From: Aptenodytes patagonicus
Lineage: Eukaryota > Chordata > Aves > Sphenisciformes > Spheniscidae
Direction of reading: 5' to 3'
Assembly: GCF_965638725.1 (NCBI RefSeq)
Contig: NC_134951.1
Location: 6,347,618-6,411,617, forward strand
Length of the DNA stretch: 64,000 nt
Shown here piece by piece: positions 1 to 11,400 of this stretch. The notes beneath the pieces are model-generated. The model saw only the letters and a program-made list of their open reading frames with translations, was not told where the DNA came from and ran no database searches. Each line of letters opens with the position of its first letter. Within the stretch, counting starts at the first letter, position 1. Position numbers and translations under genes: made by a program.

Positions 1-93
1 ATTGCAGTGGGAACTGTATATGCCTCCTTCTTCTTCACCTTCCTCCAAGTGAAGCACCTAAACCACTGAGCTTTTCTAATGTGAAAACTTGAG

Positions 94-182
94 TAACCTG
101 GTCTTACCTCATGGCTGATCCTGCTTTGAGGAGACCTCTTGAGGTCCCTTCCAACTGGAATTATTCTGTGTTCCTATGATAT
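94..182 (+). mobile_element. CR1 LINE 3' tail, diverged fragment
   Basis: The stretch ends with the conserved CR1 tail pattern: GACCTCTTGAGGTCCCTTCC, then a short AT-rich linker and a degraded ATTCTGTG / CCTATGAT terminal repeat. The part before it (GGCTGATCCTGCTTTGAGGA) also fits the CR1 3' untranslated region. CR1 is the main avian LINE; copies are usually cut short at the 5' end, so only the tail remains. The terminal repeats are imperfect, which suggests a moderately old copy. It has no coding capacity. The left limit is approximate. Confidence 0.8.
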
Positions 183-2356
183 TAAGCTAATTTGGCCTGG
201 ATAGCCCTTTTCTTTTGCTGTGTTAGACTAGAGAATACAAAACCCACCGTGAACTCCTGACTTACTTACTCTCTTTTTCTTCCTGTAACTGTTATATACC
301 TTTTTTACAACATCATAGGAGAAATGAGTGCTTAGGCAGCATCTGAAATAGGAGAAGGTGATGTCTTTCTGATATAGCCGTATCACTTTAAGGGTCATCT
401 GTTTGCCAGACAACTTAACAAATCTTCCTGGGTTCCCAAGGAACAGAGTCAGACCCTTCTGAAGGTTTCAGAGGAGTTTGGCTTAGGGATGGTCCCTCAG
501 CCCTTGGAGGAGTTTTCTCTCTTCATTAACTGTAGAAGCAGTATGGAAAGACCTGTTGGCTGACTTGGGAGACTAAAGTTGATTAGGGTAAACACCCTAC
601 TTGATTGAGTGTGCTGAGATCCCTTCCCAAACATTATCTGCGGGAAGGAAGAAGTGCTCAGAGGCAGGAGTGGGAGAAGGAAATGAAAAAATATCTGAAT
701 AGGATGGCTGATGGAGGGAGGCTGTGGAAAGCTATGACAAGAAAAGATATATAGAGAGAGATATATAGATAAGAACCAGAGCTATGAGAGAGCAGGTAGT
801 GAGGTTGCTTATTTTCTTGAAGCAAGGGGAGAGTTTAGGAAGATATCAGACTTTTGTTATTAGCTGCTCCAGACTCTTGAATGGTGGATGACGCATTCTG
901 GAGGAAATTTCAAGTAAGAGCAGAAACACTGAGACAGATTGCACTTGCTAGGCTCTCCTAGATGAAGAGGAGATCTGGGGCTCTGCATCTTCTCCTGATC
1001 TGGTAAAGCTCATGTTTGTACCACTGCGTTAGCATGAGTGCCGACACAGAGAATGGCCAAGAGGACACCTCACCTACTGGGTCAGCATCTCAAGACAAAG
1101 TCCACTGGTGGACAGGAAGCATGAGAGGGACCGGGAAAAACTACAGTCTACTGGGATAAAGAAAGGGAGCAAAACCCAGCCACACTGGGAGGAGAGGACT
1201 GTAACAGGGCAGGTTTGCCCTTTCAAGAGGGAGAGAAGACCATCTAGGAGAGGACCAAGTCCTGCTCCTCATGCAGGTGCCAGATTTATAAAAACATCCA
1301 GTCAAGGAAGAAGGGAGTTTTAAATTCTTGTCATTCAGACAGCTCTGCCTCCAAAGGGGCAGGTGTTTTTTGTGTCTGTTAGTTGGGTGGAGTTGCTCCG
1401 CTCTTTTATTGGGTTGAAAATGAGATGGATTAAGAGGCTTTTACCCCAGCGTGCCTGTGGCACTCTTTGTCCTTCTCAGCAGGGGATGCGACTGACTTGC
1501 AGGAAATTGGCAGGGAATGAGCATCTTTCTTGTCATTAGTTTTGTAAGCAGAACTGCAACTGATACAAACTCCCCAAGGGTGAGGCAACCTGGGGCAGAG
1601 TTACAGGAGGAAGGTGAACACAGAGACTTGTGAGGGGACTTTCCTGTTGCTCAGTAATTACAGGAATTGAAGACACTGAGTTTTTCTCTTTCACTGAATG
1701 CTGAGTTACCAAAGCAGACTGAAAAAACATTGCAAGGACTTAGCCTGAAGCAAGCGTTGGGGCAGGAGTAAGGGAAAGAAGCACGCTACAAAGCTAACAA
1801 GGAGTTTATGCACCCACCATTTCATCATGTAATGTACAAGTAGTAACCATGTACCAAAAACGCCGGTCACTTACAGCCTTTCCCCAGCTATGATCACTCC
1901 AAGAAGCATTCAGTTAGGCTGAGCCGAACAAAAACCTTCATTCATTACAACCCGGTAGGATGCAAACAACTTCACAACTTGATAATCCCTTTCAGCCCTT
2001 ATTAAATCAGCAACGCACTGCAGGTGGGAAGTCAGCCTGGAAAGGAGAGACGGCCCTTCACGCACTTTGCAATAAAGCATGGTTTTAGTCACCAAAAAAG
2101 ATTTCCAGGGCTTTCCCTGCCTGCCTCTCCTCCCGGGAGGCAAATTCCCAGTGTCCCACAGCAGATTACAAGAGCATCGTGTTTGCATTATGTGGTGGTG
2201 ATGATGTGTTTGTTCTTGGCACCGAGGGGCTCTGACTCCGCAGAGCTCTAGCAATGACAGTGGAAATCTTTCAAGCCTTGAGCTGGATTTGCAGCTTCCC
2301 CCTCCCCGTTGCAATTCAGGCTCACAGCGCAGAATACAAGACTCTTTTGTGGGGGG

Positions 2357-2390
2357 AAAAGAAAAAAAAAAAAAAAAGAAAGAAAGAAAC
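2357..2390. repeat. A-rich simple repeat
   Basis: A run of 16 A followed by three GAAA-type units, preceded by a short G run. It produces lysine-rich or phenylalanine-rich phantom reading frames on both strands. It may be the tail of an unrecognised retroposon, but no body was identified upstream. Confidence 0.8.
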
Positions 2391-3878
2391 CCACTGAGAT
2401 TTGTTTTCCATCAAAAAAGAATGGATTTACAGCCCTCAGGACATGGCCCTGCTTTTCAAACACAGACCCTAAGCAGCGGTCGGATGCTCGTATCAGAAGT
2501 TAAGCATGTAGAGGCTGACTTTATGTCCACATTTGTGGATTTGATGTTCCATTAATGAGCCCAACATATGGGAAGGTAGGAAGTGAACAGCCCATGGCCG
2601 GTTTTATTGACAGTGCAACTTTTCCCCAGTGCGGTGCAGCCCCTGGAGCCACCTACACAGTATTGCCAGCCCCGTCAGATGTGGCCAGATATTCTACTGT
2701 TTGGTCAAAATATGGCAATTATTTTTAATTGAAGATATCATCATTTTAACATAAGCTTATTTTTTAATTTTCCCTACAAAGGTTTTCTAAGTTGATTCTA
2801 CTTACCGCCTTTTAGTCTTTTCTTCCTTCCCAATCAAAAACTCTAAGAGAAATAAGTAGGTTCTTTTAAAAACTAAAGTTTTAAAGGGAAATATTTCATT
2901 TGAAAAAATCTCAAAAGGATTTTTGATCTAAAGCCAGCATTTTTAGTGAGAATGTTTCCACGGTTGGTTTTTACTTTTTTTTTTTCCTAAAATAAACAAA
3001 ATTTCAGATCGAATCAAAAATTTCCATTCTGGTTGAAAAGCCAGTCCTTTTCTGTTGGAAAAATACTTTGGTGCATTAAAAGAAAAAGCCTTTTGAAAAA
3101 CACCTGACTTCTATTTAGATGAAAACTACCCAGCTGAAAATCTCAAACCCCCAAAGCGTAAGATACTAAACCTATATGCAGTTTGCATTCACACTGGCAG
3201 GCAGCAATATCTTTTTCTTCCAAAATGCCTTCAGCTTTCTGTCCGTTTGCAGACTTTCCTGCATATGGATTTAAGTTTCAGGGTTCCTAATTTATATATA
3301 TACATGCATACATACATGTGTCTATGTATATACAAAAGTCACTGTGGCTTCATATCCTCAGACTGTACGTAACTGTCTCCTCTCTTGTTCCCAGCCTTGA
3401 TACTTAGGCCTTATTTGTATGGGGACATTGAGAAAAGTAGCTGGAACGAATTTGCCATAAAGTGTCTTGGGGCCTACAAACAACTACATATGTTTAAACT
3501 TGAATTATTTGTCATCTTAGGTCCAAAGAGGTAGCTCTGTCTGGAACAGAAGCAACTCTGTTTCTGAGTTGAAAAGGCACATTTGCACACCTTGTCGTTA
3601 ATGTACCATGTTTAGTAAAGTTTATGTTTCATGAGGTAAATCAGGAAACAATGACATTTCAAAGTCTACAGAGATTTGAAGAAGTGCTCATGCGCCCCAA
3701 AGCTCTTTTTCTCCCTCCCCGCAACTTTATCGGCTGAAATCAGCTAATAGAAGGTATTACCCTTTCCTGCAAACTTTGCATCACTGAGATTTTTAAGGGC
3801 ATTATGAAAGAATTTGTCCCTAAAGCAATTGCTTTAGCTTTCTATTACTATTGTATCCTGTTTTCTCCCAACCTTCAG

Positions 3879-3938
3879 ATGTCATAAAAGCGAAGATAAA
3901 GCAAAGCCACTACTCTCTTTTACCAGTGACAATGCAAG
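3879..3938 (+). other. Splice-like exon candidate (low confidence)
   Basis: A pyrimidine-rich stretch ending in CCCAACCTTCAG precedes position 3879, and an AAG|GTGAAA donor-like site follows 3938. The 60-base interval is open in two of its three forward frames, so frame gives little discrimination. Neither peptide resembles a family I know. With acceptor and donor consensus this loose, chance is the more likely explanation. Confidence 0.1.
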
Positions 3939-4972
3939 GTGAAACAACTCTTATGGGACTCCCACATCAGCGACCTTTTTTTTTCCTTTTTCACACCAAC
4001 ACTGGCAGGACACAGGTGTCTGTATTCCCAGTTTGCCTTTGGCCTTTTCAAACAAAGCATTTTTGAAATCATCCTTTCCTTTGTGACCATGATTCAGATG
4101 TAGACAAGGTCGGTGAGGCAGAGGGAGAAGGAATCAAGTTGGAGGCTGATGTAGGTGTTGGCAAGAGTAGCTTGCCTTACGTCTGACGAGAGAGAAAAAA
4201 ATAATATTGATAATACCAAGAATACCAGATGGGAAATGAAAATTGTGCAAGGATAACTAAAAGTCTACCAGCAAGTAGAATAATTGTGGGCAACTGTAGT
4301 TGCAAGACTGAGTGTCTCGCTCCAGTGTGAAGACCTCTCTGTGGGTTTCTGCCTCTGAGAACTAAGGGCAACGCTCTTGCAGCCACCACCACGGCCCTGC
4401 TCAGTGACAGCTCCAACACAAACTGAAATGAGGTGCAGCTTCACTGAAGCTCCAGTACCTGCTGGGAGGTTCTTACTTTCCTGGATCAGACTTCCCACAT
4501 TTGTTCTTTATCCTAGGGGAAATAACTGGGGGGGGCTGTTGTGCCATTGACTTTTAGTTTCTCTCCCTCCATTTCTGATCTTCATGGTAAGCAAAAGGGA
4601 ATGAACTTTCCCCTACTGCAACACTGCCGACTGTTGGTGCTGAGTCGTGGAGAAATTATTCTGCTCAGAATTTTTAGGGAGGAGCCTTTTCATGCACTTT
4701 GCTCTCACACAAAAGCAGAGTGCATAAAATTAAGACTTATTGTCCCCATCTGGTCTGAGCTGCAATGGTCAAACTGTTTCTCAAGCCCCATGGACTGCTC
4801 TCAAGCCTTGTCTGAGGCTCTTCAGCTGGCATGGGAGCTGCTGCATAATCCAGATCACTGGCCGGGGAGAAAGCAAACAGCACAGGTCCTCCTCCTCCAG
4901 TACGCAATGGTGGGATCAAATCCATCAGTGAGCCCCTTCTCCAGCCACTCATCACTCTCAGATGTCCAAGGG

Positions 4973-5120
4973 CATAGAATCATAGAATCATAGAATAGTT
5001 TGGGTTGGAAGGGACCTCTAAAGGCCATCTAGTCCAACCCCCCTGCCGTGGGCAGGGACATCTTCAACTAGATCAGGTTGCTCAGAGCCCCGTCCAACCT
5101 GACCTGGAATGTTTCCAGGT
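4973..5120 (-). mobile_element. CR1 LINE 3' end, relatively young, 5'-truncated
   Basis: On the plus strand the element opens with two complete CATAGAAT units and part of a third, then TTTGGGTTGGAAGGGACCTC and TAGTCCAACCCCCCTGCC. This is the reverse complement of a CR1 3' end with its 8-base terminal repeat. The body continues through CTAGATCAGGTTGCTCAGAG and loses similarity near 5120, as expected for incomplete reverse transcription. It is the best-preserved mobile element in the window and the strongest sign that the DNA is avian. CR1 insertions normally lack target-site duplications, and none is seen. The open frames crossing it are not genes. Confidence 0.95.
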
Positions 5121-7659
5121 CCTATGGTCATGGTTCTCCATTGTGTCATTTTGGCATTTGGACCACTTGGGGCGTCATGGTGTGACGTGATCTTCCACCA
5201 ACAAGTGTTAGTCTTACTCCAGCTGCTGCAGGGGAAGACTCCACAAGTAGTTCAGACGGGATGCCCATGTTTTACTTGGTTATAACTGGGTGAGGCAAGG
5301 GTCAGTTCCAGACGTGGTGGTGATTCGCTTGGCGTAGAAACAGAGCAATGCTGACTTCTTACAGATGCTGCTCATGGGTTTTTTAGGATGGCTAGGAGCT
5401 GATTGTAAAATTAATGAATTTATTTTTGGTTATCAGTTTGTTTGTTTTTTTTAAATTGTCTCTTTCTTGGAAATTGCACGTCCTCTGTTCTCAGCCAGCA
5501 CCAGGTTTGTGCATCTGTTGCCTCAGAAAGGTTGGAGCTATCTGATGGATGCTGAAAAAAAGCTTTAGTCCTTTCTGTTTGTTCTCAGTTGGAAGAGAAG
5601 CTACATTAATATTGACAAGGTTTTGTGAAAAACACAATGCTTAGGGCTTTGGGGTAGGGATTTTCTCAGCTGTTTTCTGCCTCTACTGCCACTCTGAGGC
5701 TTTCCCCAGGGAGCTTAGGATATTTTGCCCAGCGAGGTTTGAACTTCTGTTGTTGCTGTTGGGAGCCTCTCGGATGCCATTGCCCCTAGGCTCTTTGCTT
5801 AGAGCACTGAGTCAAGTTATGAGGAAAATGAAAGACAGGGCCTGTACTTTTGCTGAATTTTAGATGAAGGTGGGCTGATTTTGTATCTGTATAAAAATTT
5901 TGCTCTGTTCCCCAGAAATAAATATTTAATTTTGCCAGATGGGAGGGGTAGCTCTATAAGTACATGCTGCACAAAAGAAGAAACAATGAAATCCAGCCAT
6001 TCCTCTAATAACTTGGGGGAGAATTTCTCTCATGCATAACCAGCTTAGCAAGTCTGTCTACAAAAAATATGGTAGGATTATGTTCAGTGTTCACAGCACT
6101 GCTGCATGTATCCCGAGCTGGGCAGAGCAGCAGAGATATCTCTTGAAATGTGTTGAGCATGGCAGATATATACCAGCTGAGGACTTGCTCTGCTTTATTC
6201 TCTTCCCCCATACAGAATTCATTGATATGAGCTAAAATACAGTAATTGGAAAAGGCATTTACAGTGGCAAGCAGAATGGAAAAATTCAAATTGGGGCCAA
6301 CCAAGGGAGGAAAAAATCACCTGCCAATAAAATTGACACACAATGGGAATAATTGCAAGTTTGGGGAGAAAAATACATTCTCACTCTGTTCTCCACAGCA
6401 TGGTATCTTTTCTTAGAGCAGAATGAGTGAATTTATTGAGGTCATTCATCCCCTGGTAATTTGGCTACTGTAACATATTTCACAAATGAGAGGGAAACAG
6501 CCTGAGGAGACAGCATGCAAGAATCCAGAGCACTGGGGGAGGAGGTTTATCCAAATTTATAGCCGCCAGTAAGGATGTGGCTTTATAATTCACAGTCATT
6601 CTCTCTCCCTTTAGCATCGAGAAATCTGTTGTGTTAATGGCCTGTGCTAAACATCCCAGTGCAAATTCAAGTCTCGGTGATGCTGGTGTAAAATCCTCTG
6701 AGATTGATGGACTCGGTCTGGATTAAAACCATGACCTTCTCTATATTCAAAAGCTATTCTGGGTGAGCTTGAGCTTTCACAGGCTGTGATGCTTTCTTAG
6801 AAATACCTAGAATATGAATGGGTATGAAGTAATCTAAACTGGAAATGGACTAGCTCACGTTTGGATGAGTTGCTCCATGTAAAGAAGCAGGTATGGTAGC
6901 AATTTGGGTGATCTGTTCTACTTCTGACTCTCCCTCCAGGGCTGCCCCACGCTGCACTGCCCACACCAAGGTCTGTCTCTTTTGTCTGTCTTTGCCTTCT
7001 GCTTCTCTGTGGGTCCTGAGATGGGATTTCTCCTCTCCACTTAAAACCTGGTATAAACGAATCATTGTCTTCCTATTTCTAGCTCTTGACGCAAGCCGGC
7101 CTGCCATTCAACTTCCACGTGTGACAGAGGACCTTCTGCTGAAACTGTGTTTTCTCTTGATTCCTCGGAGGAGAACCTGTCTTACTGCCACACGAGACAT
7201 CAAGATGCCAAGATATTCTTGAGATTAAGAGGTGCCACCACTCCCAAGACCCAGGCCAAGGCTAAGACAAATGAAATGAGCTGGGATATCTATAAAAATG
7301 TCAGAGACAATAACAAAACTGATGGCAGAGACATTAATTTTTGCAGTATTTAATGTAGGTTGCAAGAGTTCCAGTGTCAAAATGCAACACTTTCTTTGCC
7401 CCAGGCTGAGAATATTCTTTTTAAAGTTGGAGTCAATAACAGAAAAAAAATTAAGAAGATGGAAGTCTAAGCCCTACAGAGCATGCAGGTTTTGGGGCTT
7501 AGAAGACACTTAGAGTAGAAAATGAAAATGGAAGCCAATCATGTGCAGATAAGTTGGATTTTGCAAAATAAACCACTCAAAGTTTTCTTGTTAAAATTAT
7601 TACCAAAAAATATCACAGGAATCACATCTTCCCATTAAATCCACCTTTTTTTTAGTTGA
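5121..7659. other. Unassigned non-coding sequence
   Basis: No gene or recognisable repeat. The sequence is AT-rich with short open frames only. The segment around 6540-6720 is compositionally mixed and free of simple repeats, so it could be conserved non-coding DNA, but nothing in the sequence alone shows this. Confidence 0.55.
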
Positions 7660-7742
7660 AAAGGTCTACCTCTGGTATCAATTATACAGGAAGTCAGACA
7701 AAATTATCCGGTGGTGCTTTTTAGTCTTAAAATATCTATTTA
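7660..7742 (+). mobile_element. Ancient CR1 3' tail fragment
   Basis: The order TTATACAGGAAGTCAGACAA, then a short segment, then GGTGGTGCTTTTTAGTCTTA and AAATATCTAT follows the tail of the old amniote CR1 group (a 'vacant-type' pattern of ATACAGGAGGTCAGACTAGA followed by TGGTCCCTTCTGGCCTTA). Many positions differ, which fits an ancient copy. The upstream part of the element is not recognisable. Confidence 0.6.
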
Positions 7743-8083
7743 TTAAAGCTTTGATTTCCAGCCTGCACATCCCTCCTGCATGGCAACCTCTGTTTGATAA
7801 GATTATAAGTATTAATTAAGCCATGCTAATGAGGACAGCAAGAAAGGGTTTTCCCATCTCTCCCACTATATTTCAAGTGCTGCCAATGTCAGCTCTCTCT
7901 TGTATCTGCCTCCAGCTTTGCTGTCTGCTGTGTTTCTTCGGTAGGGGGAGGAGGGTTTAAAGCAGCAAGTCATAAATTGCCAGACATCCTCATTTTAACA
8001 GGATGATCCCCCGTTAGAAGAGGATTTCCCCTCGTCTTGTGAGTGGGAGTAATTGTTCTGCAACTCTTGGTTTCTCTTTGAAG

Positions 8084-8325
8084 CACGTGGGAGAGGAGCA
8101 TCCTCTTTTGAAGCCCAGCTGTGTTACAGGACCAGCAGCAGAGGCGGGAGATGCTCAGTGGTGATGCCGGCCTGTGCCGGGGAAGCTGCGTGGGAGAGCC
8201 TCGGCTGTCTGGTCTGTTGCTCCTCTCCTTGGACATCACCACTCCAGAAAAAAAAAAAGCAAAAAGATGGCCTGCGGTCCTTCTGGAAAGGAGATTTAAT
8301 GGGACAAAGAAAATGTGAATGCAAG
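8084..8325 (+). other. GC-richer patch with splice-like ends (candidate exon)
   Basis: The patch is richer in GC than its flanks. It follows an acceptor-like GGTTTCTCTTTGAAG and ends at a CAAG|GTAAAC donor-like site. A plus-strand frame from 8053 to 8337 (94 codons) runs straight through, and overlapping frames on both strands are also open, which is typical of GC-rich DNA. An internal run of 11 A near 8250 gives a lysine block. I recognise no protein family. It could be a non-coding RNA exon or nothing. Confidence 0.12.
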
Positions 8326-8345
8326 GTAAACATCTAGTCATAAAA

Positions 8346-8455
8346 CACGTGCCTCAGTTTCCCCAAAATTTCTAGGGCAACAGCATGGTCTAATGAACCA
8401 CTCATTGAAACAAAAAACACAAGGTCTGGCTTCATCCTACTCTTTTCTCTGCTCC
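8346..8455 (+). mobile_element. MIR/CORE-SINE fragments
   Basis: GTGCCTCAGTTTCCCC (8350-8365) matches the MIR core. It is followed by CAGCATGGTCTAATGAACCA, resembling the 5' part of amniote MIR-type SINEs, then a diverged stretch ending in a TCTGCTCC-like motif. The 3'-type piece comes before the 5'-type piece, so this is probably two fragments, not one element. Confidence 0.45.
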
Positions 8456-11400
8456 GTGGTAGCAGGATAACCATCACATTTTTCTTCATTTCTGCCCTCT
8501 GTTGCTACCCTGAGCCTCTCTGTTCAGTTTGGGTTTGAGACTCCTCGGACCAGCTCTCATCTCTCTTTAGAAATGTGTGATGTAACTGCCAGCTCCACCA
8601 GGGCCCCTAGGTGCTGTCACATCACCAATACATATACACAAATTCCCTTTTTTTTGCAGTTAGTCTGGTGGTCTGAGGTTTAATTCATTAATAAAAGAAA
8701 CTCGGATAGCAGCAATGGCAGGGCAGCAAGCCCTGTCCCTATGGCAGGAAGCAACGCGCACTTTCCCTTTCAAAAACAAGCAAGCCAAACTGCAGAGAAA
8801 GTTCTCCTCGGTAGCGTCCCCGGGCAGCAATGGAACATTTGAGCAAGGTCTGTGGGGATTGCTGTCTCCAGGCCTGAGATGTGGAAATGCTCTGAGGACT
8901 TTCTGCTCTATTTTTCCCTGTTCTGGCCAACTTCCTATGTATAGGATAAAAATAAGCCCCGAGTCCTCCTCCTTCCGTCCACTTCATTAGAGACATCCCT
9001 CTGTGCAATAACAAAACAGGCCCAGAGGAAGCGACACAGACCGAAATACAAGAACGATAATTTTCCTAACACAAATAAGCAGGCAGAGGAACTCATCTAA
9101 GGAAACAAGTGAGTGAAGGCAAAGCCACAGATGAGCAAACGATGGAGCCAAGAGCTATGCTTACGTGATGCAAGCCTGCCTCCAGCACGTCTCCTGAGCC
9201 GTCCCCGCCTGGGAAAGTCTGAGCAGTCGCCTCACATAGACCTCCCTGCAAGGGGCTGACCCTCCCTGAGCCCACACCCCATGAGCACCCAGACCAGGAG
9301 CAATCCTCAACCCATTTCTCGGCAACGTGGCAATGGGAAGAGTCTCCTTTTTCTCAATGGGGACCTGGGCTGACTCTTAACCAGCCCTGTGTCTTTCACA
9401 GTGCTTCAGAAACACCAAGCAAAGCCACAAAACAGAGAAGCACAGGTTAACAGGAGGGATAGCAGAAGTCCTCCAACTCCAGAAAAAAATGGCTGGGCTC
9501 AGTTCACTCTATTATTTGCCATTTGGAGGCACTGAGACTGCTGTTCTTTCAAAACAACCTCGGCCCAAGTGTTTATTTATCTAGAAATTCATCGTGGATA
9601 TTTGCTGCATGTTGTCGTTCTGTTTGAAAAGCTTCAATCATCAAATCAAGGAGAGGGAAAACAAAAGCAGATCTCTCAGCTGGCCGGTCCCCCACTGCAA
9701 AAAGGAAGCAAAGAAAACAAACCATTTGCGAACAGACCGGAGGCTGAATGTTTCTTGCTGTAAATGATCAGTGAATATCTCTGAACACTAACTCAACCCA
9801 AGGAAGCCAAGATCAGTTTGTGAATGACTTGTAAAGTTAAAAAGAACCATATTCATAATAAATAGTCTTTGAAACCATTCTTTCATGCACGCTCCATTTT
9901 CACAAAGTCGTTTTTATAGGTAAACAGCCAAGCCCTCACTGCCCAGGAAGTCAATGGCAGAGATAAGGAGACCTGAGGCTATGTCTGTTTTAGAAAATTA
10001 AACACGGCCGGGACCACTCTCTAGCCTGGAGGCCAACTGGCACAGAAATGCCTGCATCCATTCATTAAACTCTCCTGCTTTCCAAAACAGAGCGGCTATA
10101 TCCAAGCTGCCAACTGGGAATGGTCCCTGGCCGTGCCGGTTGCCGAACTGTGCCTGGAAACTGTTTGGAGGGATGCTAGTGAGCCGAGGCCAAACACATG
10201 CAAGGGACCGGTCTGAGGATCAAAAGCAAATTAAAGCACCTGGGAATGCTCCTTTGCAACGTGTAATTCTGTAGTGTAGACATTGCCTAGGAGTTTGATG
10301 TCATGCATTGAAGCAGTGTCACTGGACCCATGTCATTTAGCCAGAAAGCTTTGCTCCTTCATTCATATCTTGGCTCCATATATCCACTTTGGGGAGGTGT
10401 GGAGAAACTGGTTAGAGCTTGACATGCCTGAAGGCTTCAGGGCCTCTTTCGCATCTGTATTTTCCTTTACCGGTGTCCCCACTACCGAAAAGGGACACTT
10501 GGGACACGGGTGTTTGCAGATAGGGATTCAAACCTCGCCTGTGCTAGAAAGCAAAATTTATAATGCTTGAAAACCACAAAAATTTAGGCACCCCTTCTGG
10601 GAACCTAAGTCTGATGTCTCATCCTTGTTAGCCAGCATGTCAACAGGCAACAACGTTCATACTTCACATTAATGGTCCTCTTAGGGAACGTCTCAGTGGC
10701 ACAACCACCTATTAACAGGGGAAAGAATGAGAGGGGAATCAAAATGCTTAACATCTACACAAGCATTTCCCACAACGATCATTAAATTAAACCTTGAAAA
10801 GCCCCTTTGGGGCTGGCCGGGGCCTCAGCACGCTTTGTGAGATCCCTCGTTTCCTCTGGCTTAATGAATTATGCAAGTCAAGAGGGGCTGGACAGAAAGG
10901 TGTGAATAAGAAGCCTACTAATTCCCCACAGTAATCACCTGCAAAAGTGTTTAGGAACAACATCTATCAGGCACTAAAAAGTAAGAAAAGGAGCCTTCAA
11001 GAGTAAAATATCTACAACTCTTCAGTAAGAGACAAGGGGAGAGCCGAGCCAGGGAAGTGTCACCTTGACATGAATCTACTCCGGGCACTGAGCACACAGC
11101 AGTCATCAAATTGCTTGCTCGCGGTCCCAGGGTTTCTTCTGCTCATATGGCATGCACCTGCGCTTTGCTGGAAACTCATTTCAATGCATGTGAGAGAGTC
11201 CCAGCTTCAAAGCAAGCCTTGTGATTTTTGGTTCCTGTGTGTGAGAAGGGTATTAATAAATGTTGTATTAATAGATCATCCGCTTACACGCTTCCCGTCT
11301 TAAATTAAGAAGATATTGGATCAACCCCCTTTTCCCAGTACCTTCAGGCTTCTTGGATGTTTGCAGTGTGAGGCAAAGGCAAAACAGCAATAGCAGAAAT

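Larger units (their letters stand above)
183..4972. other. Unassigned non-coding sequence
   Basis: I recognise no gene, RNA gene or interspersed repeat here. Simple-sequence patches occur at about 749-772 (alternating GA and TA), 2362-2377 (16 A, followed by GAAA units) and 3293-3332 (TA/CA-type degenerate repeat). Open frames on both strands are short, overlap each other and match no family. A splice-like exon candidate lies at 3879-3938 and is listed separately. Confidence 0.6.

Noticed and set aside
2806..2842. 37-base minus-strand interval with strong donor and acceptor
   Set aside because: The sites look good but the interval is very short, AT-rich and without context. It illustrates how often splice-like pairs arise by chance here.
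4541..5190. Plus-strand open frames running into the young CR1
   Set aside because: They read through a CR1 inserted in the opposite orientation, so the protein is not a natural product.
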